Of a stretch of 64,000 nucleotides of DNA, positions 9,221 through 17,242 are shown one piece after another. The stretch spans positions 3,100,001 through 3,164,000 of the forward strand of contig NZ_AP028669.1 of assembly GCF_041154485.1 (NCBI RefSeq). Reading direction: 5' to 3'. The notes under the pieces were generated by a model that saw only the letters and a list, made by a program, of their open reading frames with translations, was not told where the DNA came from and made no database searches. Position numbers and translations under genes: made by a program. Within the stretch, counting starts at the first letter, position 1; each line of letters opens with the position of its first letter. This stretch comes from Variovorax sp. V93 (GTDB lineage: Bacteria > Pseudomonadota > Gammaproteobacteria > Burkholderiales > Burkholderiaceae_C).

Positions 9221-11047
9221 ATGAAGTTTTCCAGGCAGATCGCCGGCCGTCTCGTACGGCATATCGGCGTCGCGATGTTGGCTCTTCCGGCCTTGGCGCT
9301 AGCCAATGCCGACGTCGAGAAAAACATCGCCAACTCCAAGAACTGGGCCACGCAAGCGGGCGATATGTTCAACCAGCGATACAGCAAGTTGAATCAGATC
9401 ACCAAGAGCAACGTGGGCAAGATGCAGGTCGCGTGGACTTTCTCCACCGGCGTGCTGCGCGGCCACGAGGGTTCGCCCCTGGTGGTCGATGGCGTCATGT
9501 ACCTGCACTCGCCGTTCCCGAACAAGGTGTTCGCGCTCGACGTGGAAACCCAGAAGATCCTGTGGAAGTACGAACCCAAGCAGGACCAGTCGGTGATCGC
9601 GGTCATGTGCTGCGACACGGTGAACCGCGGGCTTGCCTATGCGGAAGGAAAGGTCTTCCTGCAACAGGCCGACACCACCCTGGTGGCGCTCGACAGCAAG
9701 ACCGGCAAGGTGGTGTGGACCGTGAAGAACGGCGATCCGAAGGTCGGTGCCACCAACACCAACGCACCCCACGTCTTCAAGGACAAGGTCATCACCGGCA
9801 TCAGCGGCGGCGAGTTCGGCGTGCGCGGCTTCCTTGCAGCCTACAACATCAAGGACGGCAAGCTGGCCTGGAAGGGCTACAGCACCGGCCCGGACGAAGA
9901 AATGCTGATGGACCCGGCCAAGACCATGACCTGGACCGACGGCAAGATGGCGCCCGTGGGCAAGGACTCTTCGCTGAAGACCTGGAAGGGCGACCAGTGG
10001 AAGATCGGCGGCGGCACCACCTGGGGCTGGTACAGCTACGACAAGGCGACCAATGCCGTGTACTACGGCACCGGAAACCCGTCGACCTGGAACCCCTCGC
10101 AGCGGCCCGGCGACAACAAGTGGTCCATGAGCATCTGGTCGCGCGACGTCGACACCGGCAAGGTCAACTGGGTCTACCAGATGACGCCGTTCGACGAGTG
10201 GGACTTCGACGGCATCAATGAAATGATCCTGGCGGACATCAACGTCAAGGGCAAGCCGACCAAGGCGCTGGTGCACTTCGACCGCAACGGCTTCGCCTAC
10301 ACGCTGGACCGTGTGACCGGCGCGCTGCTGGTGGCCGAGAAGTACGACCCCAAGGTGAACTGGGCCACGCACGTCGACATGAAGACCGGCCGGCCGCAGG
10401 TGGTGGCCAAGTACTCGACCGCGCAGAACGGCGCCGATGTCAACACCAAGGGCATCTGCCCGGCGGCACTGGGCAGCAAGGACCAGCAACCGGCTTCCTA
10501 CGACCCCAACACCAAGCTCTTCTACGTGCCGACGAACCACGTCTGCATGGACTACGAGCCGTTCAAGGTCGAGTACACGGCAGGCCAGCCGTACGTGGGC
10601 GCCACGCTCTCGATGTACCCCACGCCGGGCAGCCATGGCGGCATGGGCAACTTCATCGCCTGGGATGCGGGCACCGGCAAGATCGTGCAGACCAAGGCCG
10701 AGAAGTTCTCGGTGTGGAGCGGTTCGCTGAACACCGCGGGCGGGATCTCCTGCTACGGCACGCTGGAAGGCTACCTGAAGTGCGTGGATGCCAAGGACAT
10801 CAACAAGGAGCTGTTCAAGTTCAAGACCCCGTCCGGCATCATCGGCAACGTGTTCACCTATGAGCACAAGGGCAAGCAGTACGTCGGCGTGTTCTCGGGC
10901 ATCGGCGGCTGGGCCGGCATCGGCATGGCTGCGGGCATCGACCCCGAGAAGAGCACCGAAGGCCTGGGCGCCGTCGGCGGCTACAAGGACCTCGCCCAGT
11001 ACACCGAGCTCGGCGGCTCGCTGACTGTCTTCGCGCTGCCCAACTGA
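9221..11047 (+). CDS. xoxF: Lanthanide-dependent PQQ methanol dehydrogenase XoxF
   Basis: A 608-residue periplasmic quinoprotein that oxidises methanol, to formaldehyde or further, with PQQ and a rare-earth ion. A signal peptide ([12 protein letters not shown]) is followed by the eight-bladed propeller. Vicinal cysteines are Cys130-Cys131 (MCCDTVNRG), metal ligands are Glu198 (GGEFG) and Asn286 (GTGNPSTW), the catalytic base is Asp328 in DEWDFDG, and Asp330 two residues later is the extra aspartate that marks lanthanide-dependent enzymes and is absent from calcium MxaF. The ATG at 9221 has GAGGAGA upstream; longer in-frame extension lacks family similarity. It heads an operon with xoxG, xoxJ and mxa genes. 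Ethanol dehydrogenases of the same fold are excluded by the overall sequence, which resembles XoxF5 most closely by my recall. Confidence 0.96.
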   Translation: MKFSRQIAGRLVRHIGVAMLALPALALANADVEKNIANSKNWATQAGDMFNQRYSKLNQITKSNVGKMQVAWTFSTGVLRGHEGSPLVVDGVMYLHSPFPNKVFALDVETQKILWKYEPKQDQSVIAVMCCDTVNRGLAYAEGKVFLQQADTTLVALDSKTGKVVWTVKNGDPKVGATNTNAPHVFKDKVITGISGGEFGVRGFLAAYNIKDGKLAWKGYSTGPDEEMLMDPAKTMTWTDGKMAPVGKDSSLKTWKGDQWKIGGGTTWGWYSYDKATNAVYYGTGNPSTWNPSQRPGDNKWSMSIWSRDVDTGKVNWVYQMTPFDEWDFDGINEMILADINVKGKPTKALVHFDRNGFAYTLDRVTGALLVAEKYDPKVNWATHVDMKTGRPQVVAKYSTAQNGADVNTKGICPAALGSKDQQPASYDPNTKLFYVPTNHVCMDYEPFKVEYTAGQPYVGATLSMYPTPGSHGGMGNFIAWDAGTGKIVQTKAEKFSVWSGSLNTAGGISCYGTLEGYLKCVDAKDINKELFKFKTPSGIIGNVFTYEHKGKQYVGVFSGIGGWAGIGMAAGIDPEKSTEGLGAVGGYKDLAQYTELGGSLTVFALPN

Positions 11048-11096
11048 AGCGTTACTACCGAGGCGCCATCGGACAGATGGACGCAACATGCGAACC

Positions 11097-11124
11097 GGGA
11101 GAGCACTCGCTCGAGGGCTCTCCC
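11097..11124 (+). repeat. Hairpin between xoxF and xoxG
   Basis: GGGAGAGC (11097-11104) and GCTCTCCC (11117-11124) form a perfect 8-bp stem with a 12-base loop. There is no T-run after it, so it is more likely an mRNA-processing or stabilising hairpin, or a partial attenuator, than a full terminator. Confidence 0.5.
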
Positions 11125-11162
11125 CCGCGCACTTTCAAAAGATACCCGGAGACCCAGGAGCC

Positions 11163-11567
11163 ATGAAATTTCGTAAGTCAACGTTGCTGCCTTCCCTCGT
11201 CCTGCTCGCCGGCGTGGCCTGCACACTGGCCATTGCCGCGCCAGACCCCGCGCCCTACAAGGTCACCGACGGCTACAAGGTGGATCCCGAAACCATGAAG
11301 GGTTTCCGCACCTGGCGCTCCGCGGCCTGCGACCGCTGCCATGGACCCAACCAGGAAGGGATGGTGGGACCGTCCCTCATCAACAGCCTCAAGACGATGA
11401 AGAAGGAAGACTTCATCAAGACCGTGCGCGACGGCAGGCTCGACAAGGGCATGCAGAGCTTCGGCAACAACCCGGCGGTGATGGAGAACATCAACCAGCT
11501 CTACGCCTACCTCAAGGGCCGGTCCGACGGCGCCATCACCCGCGCCCGAGTGGAAGAAAACAAATGA
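11163..11567 (+). CDS. xoxG: Cytochrome c, electron acceptor of XoxF
   Basis: A 134-residue exported c-type cytochrome with a signal peptide (LPSLVLLAGVACTLAIAA) and one haem-binding site CDRCH at about residues 56-60; the axial Met is probably in DKGMQSFG. It would take electrons from XoxF in the periplasm and pass them to the respiratory chain. The start at 11163 is chosen because CCCAGGAG precedes it; the frame is open further upstream without similarity. Position directly after xoxF and before xoxJ is the classic xoxFGJ order, although XoxG sequences diverge strongly between groups. The next gene overlaps its stop by ATGA. Confidence 0.88.
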   Translation: MKFRKSTLLPSLVLLAGVACTLAIAAPDPAPYKVTDGYKVDPETMKGFRTWRSAACDRCHGPNQEGMVGPSLINSLKTMKKEDFIKTVRDGRLDKGMQSFGNNPAVMENINQLYAYLKGRSDGAITRARVEENK

Positions 11568-12454
11568 CGACGCGGCAGCCTGCTGCCAAGCCGCTTTCCA
11601 TCGGCGCCCGCCTGCGGGCGGGCCTCCTGGGCGCAGCCTGCTGCTGCGCGCTGGTGCCGGCGCTGGCCCAGGAAACACCGCCGCGCAAGGCGCTGCGCGT
11701 CTGCCAGGATCCCAACAACATGCCCTTCTCCAACACCAAGGCAGAAGGCATCGAGAACCGCATCGCCGAGCTGTTCGGCAAGGCGCTCGGCCTGCCGGTC
11801 ACCTACTACTCGTTCCCGCAGCGGCTGGCCTTCTTCCGCAACACGCTGCGCTTCAAGCTGCCGGGGCAGGACTACCCCTGCGACATCGTGATGGGCGTGC
11901 CCGTCGGCCTCGACGAAGTCTCGGTCACCAAGCCCTACTACCGCTCGACCTACGCGCTGGTCTTTCCCAAGGGCAAGGGCATGGACAACGTGGCCTCGGC
12001 GGAAGACTTCCTCAAGCTCGACCCGGCCAAGCTCAAGTCGCTGCGCATCGGCATCTACGACCGCTCGCCGGCTTCGCAATGGCTCAACAAGCACGGCCTG
12101 CTGGAGCAGGGTGTGCCCTACAAGCTCATGAGCGCCGACCCCGCGCAGTACCCGGGCGAGATCGTCGAGAAGGACCTGGCCGAAGGCAAGCTCGACGCCG
12201 TGGTGGTCTGGGGCCCGATCGCGGGCTACTTTGCGCGGCGCGTCAAGAACCCGGCCCTCGTCGTGGTGCCGCTCAAGTCCGAGAAGGGCGTGCGCCTCGA
12301 CTACCAGATGGCCATGGGCGTGCGCTACGGCGAGCGCGAATGGAAGCAGCAGGTCGAAGGACTGATCGAGTCCAAGGCACCCGAGATCCAGACCATCCTC
12401 AAGGAGTTCGGCGTACCGCTGGTCGATGCATCGTTCGGGGTTCCCACCAACTGA
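11564..12454 (+). CDS. xoxJ: XoxJ-type periplasmic binding protein
   Basis: A 296-residue exported protein of the MoxJ/XoxJ family, which has the fold of type II (amino-acid type) ABC binding proteins. The signal peptide runs to ALAQ; family landmarks include LRVCQDPNNMPFSN, EGIENRIAELFGKALGLPV, GQDYPCDIVMGVP and LDAVVVWGPIAGYFARR. XoxJ is needed for XoxF activity in some methylotrophs and is thought to bind and open the dehydrogenase for cofactor loading. It overlaps xoxG by ATGA. No ABC ATPase partner is adjacent, in line with a chaperone rather than transport role. Confidence 0.9.
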   Translation: MTTRQPAAKPLSIGARLRAGLLGAACCCALVPALAQETPPRKALRVCQDPNNMPFSNTKAEGIENRIAELFGKALGLPVTYYSFPQRLAFFRNTLRFKLPGQDYPCDIVMGVPVGLDEVSVTKPYYRSTYALVFPKGKGMDNVASAEDFLKLDPAKLKSLRIGIYDRSPASQWLNKHGLLEQGVPYKLMSADPAQYPGEIVEKDLAEGKLDAVVVWGPIAGYFARRVKNPALVVVPLKSEKGVRLDYQMAMGVRYGEREWKQQVEGLIESKAPEIQTILKEFGVPLVDASFGVPTN

Positions 12455-12469
12455 GTTGCCGTTTTCCCC

Positions 12470-13153
12470 ATGCGCTTCGCCATCGCCGCTTCGCTCTGCG
12501 TTCTTCTCTTGTCTCCCCCGGCCTCGCATGCCGAGCCCGACAAGCGCGACTTCTCGCCCGCCGAACGCCTGCTGTTCATGACCCCGCAGCTCAAGGACCT
12601 GCAGGCGCCCATGCTGCTGCGCTACACCTTCGGCAAGACCGGCAGCTTCGAGGACGCGTTTGCCGACAGCGTGACCGTGTCCCTGAGCGCCAAGGAAGAC
12701 GGCCGCTGCTGCGACGCCAAGGGCGTGTTCCTGAGCGGTGCGCACAAGCTCCTGGTGCCCGACGTGCCGGCCGCCGAAGGCAATCCCGTGATCCTCTATT
12801 TCCTGGAGCACGACGTGCGCGAGATGAAGCGCCTCACGCGCGGCTCCGAATACCACTTCCGCAAGCGCATCCGCATGGGGATCTACCAGGACGCCGAAGT
12901 GCGCGACGTGTCGCTGCGCTACCAGGGCCGCGCCATCAAGGGCAAGGAAATCGTCTTCAGCCCCTTCCTGGACGACCCGAACCGGCCGAAGTACGAAAAG
13001 TTCGCGACCAAGACCTACCGCTTCACGCTGTCCGACGCGGTGCCGGGCGGCGTCTACGGCATTCGCACCTCCATTCCGGGCGACAGCGCCGCGGCCCAGC
13101 CCCTCATGGTCGAGGAGCTCCTGATCGACGGGGCCAAGGCGCCGGCGCGCTAG
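12470..13153 (+). CDS. Unknown periplasmic protein of the xox operon
   Basis: A 227-residue protein with a clear signal peptide (AASLCVLLLSPPASHA) that I do not recognise. The mature part is rich in charged residues and predicted beta strands: LRYTFGKTGSFEDAFADSV, a CC pair in GRCCDAKGVFLSG, and YRFTLSDAVPGGVYGIRTS. The last segment looks like an immunoglobulin-like or beta-sandwich domain with an exposed loop, which could suit protein binding. It follows xoxJ by 15 bases and precedes another small exported protein, all in one operon, so a role in XoxF assembly, metal loading or electron transfer is inferred from position only. No metal-binding loop of EF-hand type is seen. Confidence 0.75.
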   Translation: MRFAIAASLCVLLLSPPASHAEPDKRDFSPAERLLFMTPQLKDLQAPMLLRYTFGKTGSFEDAFADSVTVSLSAKEDGRCCDAKGVFLSGAHKLLVPDVPAAEGNPVILYFLEHDVREMKRLTRGSEYHFRKRIRMGIYQDAEVRDVSLRYQGRAIKGKEIVFSPFLDDPNRPKYEKFATKTYRFTLSDAVPGGVYGIRTSIPGDSAAAQPLMVEELLIDGAKAPAR

Positions 13154-13191
13154 CGCCTGCTGCCGCTCACGAAATTCTTCCAGCGAACGCC

Positions 13192-13566
13192 ATGAACAAA
13201 ACAGTCCGACTTCTTCTTTGTCTTCTCGGCCTGCCGATGGCCGTGCATGGCGCGACGCATGCCAACAACGACTTTCCCACGCTGGACCGCGTGCTGTACG
13301 TGCAGGAATGCATCGCGGCCCACCCCGATGCGGGCCACTTCGAAATGGCCAGCAAGTGCTCCTGCGCGGTCGACACACTGGCCAGGGAGATCAGGTATTC
13401 GGAATACGTGGACCTGAGCACCGCCGCCAAGGCCACCACCATCGGTGGCGAGCGCGGCGGCTACATCCGCGACTCGGAAAAGCTGCAGGCCGACATCAAG
13501 CGCTACAAGGCGCTGCAGGCCAAGGCCAACAAGGGCTGCTTCATCGGCCCGCCGACCGCGCGCTGA
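13192..13566 (+). CDS. Small unknown cysteine-containing periplasmic protein of the xox operon
   Basis: A 124-residue exported protein of unknown family. The signal peptide runs to about VHGA. The mature chain has four cysteines: Cys in QECIAAHPDAGHFE, a CSC pair in SKCSCAVDTLA and one near the end in NKGCFIG, suggesting disulfides or a metal or haem-like site, though no CxxCH is present. The ATG at 13192 is chosen because it begins the signal peptide; the open frame upstream is a shadow of the previous gene. It lies 38 bases after the preceding unknown gene and 26 before a beta-propeller gene, inside the xoxF-mxa operon. Confidence 0.72.
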   Translation: MNKTVRLLLCLLGLPMAVHGATHANNDFPTLDRVLYVQECIAAHPDAGHFEMASKCSCAVDTLAREIRYSEYVDLSTAAKATTIGGERGGYIRDSEKLQADIKRYKALQAKANKGCFIGPPTAR

Positions 13567-13592
13567 GCCGCGTCCCGGGCCGGTCGATCGCC

Positions 13593-14576
13593 ATGACGGG
13601 TATCGCGACACCTGTGCACGCCGGGGTTGCCTCCCTGCTGCTGCTGTGCACTTCGGCCTGGGCTGCGCCGTTCGCCTACATCACCAACCAGGGCAGCCAC
13701 GACGTGTCGGTGATCGACCTCGCCTCGCAGCAGGTGGTGGCCACGGTGCCGGTGGGCCGCTCGCCGGCCGGCGTGGTGGCATCGAGCCGCGCGGGCCGGG
13801 CCTTCGTCTCCAACCCCGACAGCAAGACCATCTCGGTCATCGACATGCGCCAGCAGAAGGTCGTGGACACGCTGCCGGCCGGCGACGGGCCGGTGGGCAT
13901 CGACATCTCTCCCGACGGCCGGCGCCTGTACGTGGCCGACTGGTACAGCCGCCGGCTGCTGGTGCTCGACGCACAAGCCACCGGGGCCGCGAAACCGCTG
14001 GCCTCGATCGCGGTCGGCCGCGCGCCTGCCGGCGTGGCCGCACATCCAGGCGGCGCCACCGTTTTCGTGGCCGAGCGCGACGACGACAGCGTGGCCGTGG
14101 TCGACACTGCCGCGCAGCGCGTGCTGGCGCGCGTGCGCGTCGGCAGCCATCCGTTCGCGCTGCTCTACGACGCGCCGCGTTCGCGCCTCTACGCGCTCAA
14201 CGTGCAGAGCAACGACATCTCGGTGGTGGACATGCGCGACATCCGCCGCCCAGCCGTCATTGCCACCGTGAAGGCCGGCAAGGCGCCCTACGGCGCGGCG
14301 CTGGCCGAGGGCGGCGCGCTGCTCTACGTGACCAACCAGCACGAAGACTCGGTCAGCGTGATCGACGCCGCCTCGCTGAAGCTGCTGCGCACCCTCCCCG
14401 GCTTTGCCTACCCCGAAGGCATTGCCGCGCACGGCGACCGCGTCTACGTCGTGAACTGGATGGACGACAACGTGCAGGTGCTGGACGCCGCGAGCGGACA
14501 GAAGCTCAAGACCATCGCCACGGGGCAGAACAGCCGCGGCTTCGGCGCCTTCATCGGCGCGCCGATGGAGCCCTGA
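13593..14576 (+). CDS. Periplasmic YVTN beta-propeller protein of the xox operon
   Basis: A 327-residue secreted protein. After a signal peptide (VASLLLLCTSAWAA) come seven repeats with the YVTN/VID pattern, for example FAYITNQGSHDVSVIDLASQ and LLYVTNQHEDSVSVIDAASL. The fold is a seven-bladed propeller. It is related to the propeller at 6947-7945 in the lut-like operon, so each of the two divergent units carries one. Function is unknown; the family often occurs with PQQ-dependent dehydrogenases and may act as a redox partner or scaffold in the periplasm. Start chosen at the signal peptide Met. Confidence 0.82.
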   Translation: MTGIATPVHAGVASLLLLCTSAWAAPFAYITNQGSHDVSVIDLASQQVVATVPVGRSPAGVVASSRAGRAFVSNPDSKTISVIDMRQQKVVDTLPAGDGPVGIDISPDGRRLYVADWYSRRLLVLDAQATGAAKPLASIAVGRAPAGVAAHPGGATVFVAERDDDSVAVVDTAAQRVLARVRVGSHPFALLYDAPRSRLYALNVQSNDISVVDMRDIRRPAVIATVKAGKAPYGAALAEGGALLYVTNQHEDSVSVIDAASLKLLRTLPGFAYPEGIAAHGDRVYVVNWMDDNVQVLDAASGQKLKTIATGQNSRGFGAFIGAPMEP

Positions 14577-14626
14577 CCTTTTTTCGGACCGACCTTTTTT
14601 CTTCTCACCTCATCACGGATATTTCC

Positions 14627-15172
14627 ATGCTGACACATCCCTCCGGCCGACGGGCGCTCTCCGTTCTTCTCGCATCGTTCCTGCTTGCCGCATCGGCCCC
14701 GAGCCAGGCCCACGGGCCGACGCGCCAGAAGGTGAGCGAGAAAGTCACCATCGAGGCACCGGCCGATGCCGTCTGGGCCAGGATCAAGAACTTCAACGCG
14801 CTGAAGGACTGGCATCCGGCCGTGGCCGACAGCCCGGCCGACAAGGGCAATACCGAAGGCTCGGTGCGCACCGTCAAGCTCAAGGCCGGCGGCACGCTGG
14901 TCGAGACGCTCGAGGGCTACGACGACGCGAAGATGAAATACAACTACCGCGCCAAGGATGGCGGCGCACTGCCGGTCACCAACTACACCTCCGTGCTCTC
15001 GGTGGTGGCCGACGGCGGCAAGTCGGTCGTCGAATGGCGCGGCGCCTTCTACCGCGGCTATCCCAACAACGATCCGCCGCCGGACAAGAACGACGAAGCC
15101 GCCATCAAGGCCGTGACCGGCGTCTACCGCGACGGGCTCGCCCACCTGAAGAAGATGATGGAGTCGAAGTAG
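14627..15172 (+). CDS. mxaD: MxaD-like SRPBCC-fold periplasmic protein
   Basis: A 181-residue exported protein with a signal peptide (SVLLASFLLAASAPSQAHG) and one START/SRPBCC ligand-binding domain (KVTIEAPADAVWARIKNFN, DWHPAVADS, VVEWRGAFYRGY). In calcium methanol dehydrogenase systems MxaD aids electron transfer between the dehydrogenase and its cytochrome. Here it sits between a propeller gene and mxaR in the xoxF operon, without any mxaF or mxaI. The assignment as MxaD rests on fold, export and neighbours and is good but not certain, since the SRPBCC family is broad. Confidence 0.8.
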   Translation: MLTHPSGRRALSVLLASFLLAASAPSQAHGPTRQKVSEKVTIEAPADAVWARIKNFNALKDWHPAVADSPADKGNTEGSVRTVKLKAGGTLVETLEGYDDAKMKYNYRAKDGGALPVTNYTSVLSVVADGGKSVVEWRGAFYRGYPNNDPPPDKNDEAAIKAVTGVYRDGLAHLKKMMESK

Positions 15173-15194
15173 CCCCGGGGCACCGGACACCACC

Positions 15195-16214
15195 ATGGGC
15201 ACCGAAGAACAACTCGAAGACTGGCGCCGCCTCGCGCTGCGCGTCGAAAGCGAAGTCGCGAAAGCGGTGATCGGCCAGGCCGAAACGATTCGCCTCATCA
15301 ACGTGGCGCTGTTCGCGCGTGGCCATGTGCTGCTCGAAGGCGACGTGGGCGTCGGCAAGACCACGGTGCTGCGCGCCTTCTCGCGCGCCATCGGCGGCGA
15401 TTTCGAGCGCGTCGAGGGCACGGTCGACCTGATGCCCGGCGACCTGGTCTATCACACCTACGTGGACGCCGAAGGCCGGCCGCGCATCGATCCCGGGCCG
15501 CTGCTGCGCCACGGCGAGCGCCTGGTCACCTTCTTCTTCAACGAGATCAACCGGGCCCGGCCGCAGGTGCAGTCGCTGCTCTTGCGCGCGATGGCCGAGC
15601 GCACGGTGTCGGCCTTCGACCGCGAGTACAGCTTTCCGCACATGACGGTGTTCGCCGACCGCAACAAGGTCGAGCGCGAAGAGACCTTCGAACTGGCTTC
15701 GGCGGCGCGCGACCGCTTCATGTTCGAGCTGAACATGCCCAAGCCGGCCGACCGCGGCATCCGCCAGTCGCTGGTGTTCGACACCGCCTACCACGATACC
15801 GAAAGCCTGATCGACAAGGTGGCGCCGGCCATCCTGCCCTGGGACCGGCTCAACGCCATCGGCGCGCAGGTGCAGCGCAGCGTGCGTGCCAGCGAGACCA
15901 TCGAGCGCTATGTGCTCGACGTGTGGGAGGCCACCGAGGCGCCGCAGAAGTTCGGCATCCGGCTCGATGGCGTGGACATGGACCGCCTGATCCTGGCTGG
16001 CGCCAGCCCGCGCGGCATGAGCGCGCTGCTGCGCGCGGCGCGCACCGTGGCCTGGCTTGAGGGCCGCTCGCACCTGGAGCCCGCCGACCTGGCGGCGGTG
16101 CTGCCCTCGGTGCTCGGGCACCGCGTCTTCTTCACGCCGGTGTACGAGCTGCGCCGGGCCGAGCTGTCGGAGGCGTTGGTCACCCAGATCATGGACAAGA
16201 TCGCCGCCCCATAA
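15195..16214 (+). CDS. mxaR: MoxR-family AAA ATPase
   Basis: A 339-residue cytoplasmic MoxR-type AAA ATPase. Walker A is GDVGVGKTT at residues 49-57. The Walker B segment reads VTFFFNEINRA: the usual aspartate is replaced by Asn116, while Glu117 is kept. Sensor 1 Asn and the ARDRFMFEL arginine finger region are present. MxaR works with the von Willebrand-type partners MxaS, MxaC and MxaL, encoded directly downstream, in maturation and metal insertion of methanol dehydrogenase. An 80-base repeat lies between this gene and mxaS. The Asn substitution could lower ATPase activity or be usual for this branch. Confidence 0.9.
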   Translation: MGTEEQLEDWRRLALRVESEVAKAVIGQAETIRLINVALFARGHVLLEGDVGVGKTTVLRAFSRAIGGDFERVEGTVDLMPGDLVYHTYVDAEGRPRIDPGPLLRHGERLVTFFFNEINRARPQVQSLLLRAMAERTVSAFDREYSFPHMTVFADRNKVEREETFELASAARDRFMFELNMPKPADRGIRQSLVFDTAYHDTESLIDKVAPAILPWDRLNAIGAQVQRSVRASETIERYVLDVWEATEAPQKFGIRLDGVDMDRLILAGASPRGMSALLRAARTVAWLEGRSHLEPADLAAVLPSVLGHRVFFTPVYELRRAELSEALVTQIMDKIAAP

Positions 16215-16220
16215 GATGAA

Positions 16221-16300
16221 CGCCCCCCGAAGCGCCTTCGGCGCCTCCCCCCACTGGGGGGCGCACCCAGCGGCCCGGCAAAGCCGGTTCCGCGGGTGCA
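16221..16300 (-). repeat. Intergenic hairpin repeat, copy 1 (family A)
   Basis: The reverse complement is very close to copies at 25707-25800 and 32243-32333: a CGCGGAACCGGCTTTGCCGG part, then CCCCCCAGTGGGGGG. It contains two strong hairpins. It follows the mxaR stop within 7 bases and is read, relative to transcription, in the same orientation as the other two copies. Confidence 0.8.
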
Positions 16301-16366
16301 CGCGTCTGTGCGACACGCAGGCCTTCCTCGGGGCCAACCGGCGGAACGCCAAGGCCTGTTGACACC

Positions 16367-17242
16367 ATGCAGAGGGTCGACGAATTCCACTACCAGCTGC
16401 CGCGCCGCTTCGGCGGCTGGCGCCCGGGTGCGCAGCGCGGCCTGAGCCAGGGCAGCGGACAGGAATTCGCTGCGCACCGGCGGCTGTTCGACCATCCTGA
16501 CCCGCGCCGCATCGACCTGCGCGCGAGCGTGCGCGAAGGCCGCGGCGACTGGCTGGTGCGCATCCATCGGCTGCGCGTGGCGATTCCGGTGCACGTGGTG
16601 GTGGATGTGTCGGCCTCGATGCATTTCGGCGCCGAGCGCCGCAAGCTCGACGTGGTGGCCGACCTGGTCGAGGCGCTGGGCTACAGCGCCTTTCGCGCCG
16701 GCGACACGGTCGGCCTGCTGGCCTTCGACCAGCGCGAGCGCCAGGACCTCTTCGTGCCGGCGCGCCACAGCCGCGGCAACGGCAGCCTGATGGCGACGAT
16801 GCTGCGTGACTGCCAAGCTGCCGCGGGCCCGGCGCCCACCGACGGCAGCGCGCTGGCAGGCTTGCGCCGCGCCACCGAACGCCTGGTGGGCCGCGGCGGA
16901 CTGGTGTTTCTCGCGTCCGACTTTCACTGGCCGATCGCCGCGCTGGGTGAGCTGCTCGAACAGTTCTCTCCGGCGTGCGTCGTTCCGCTGGTGGTCTGGG
17001 ACCCGGCCGAGGTCGAACCGCCCGAGGCCCGCGCGCTGGTCGCCCTGCGCGACGCCGAAACCGGCGCGCGGCGCAGCCTGTGGATGCGCGATTCGCTGCG
17101 CACGCGGTGGCGCGAATCGGTCGCGGCGCGCCGCGCCGAACTCAGCGCGCTGTTCAATGCGCACGGCATGCCGCCCTTTCACCTGCAGGGCCGCTTCGAC
17201 GCAGAAGCGCTCACGCGCTATTTCCTGGAGACGGCGGCATGA
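16367..17242 (+). CDS. mxaS: MxaS, DUF58/von Willebrand-like protein
   Basis: A 291-residue cytoplasmic protein of the DUF58 family. The metal-dependent adhesion motif is visible in VVVDVSASMHFG (about residues 78-89), and the N-terminal RRFGGWRPGAQRG and the RRIDLRASVREGRGDWLVR segments are typical of MxaS/MoxR-associated proteins. It acts with MxaR, MxaC and MxaL in methanol dehydrogenase maturation. The stop overlaps the start of the next gene by ATGA. The start at 16367 follows directly after the intergenic repeat and is about 150 bases from mxaR. Confidence 0.87.
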   Translation: MQRVDEFHYQLPRRFGGWRPGAQRGLSQGSGQEFAAHRRLFDHPDPRRIDLRASVREGRGDWLVRIHRLRVAIPVHVVVDVSASMHFGAERRKLDVVADLVEALGYSAFRAGDTVGLLAFDQRERQDLFVPARHSRGNGSLMATMLRDCQAAAGPAPTDGSALAGLRRATERLVGRGGLVFLASDFHWPIAALGELLEQFSPACVVPLVVWDPAEVEPPEARALVALRDAETGARRSLWMRDSLRTRWRESVAARRAELSALFNAHGMPPFHLQGRFDAEALTRYFLETAA

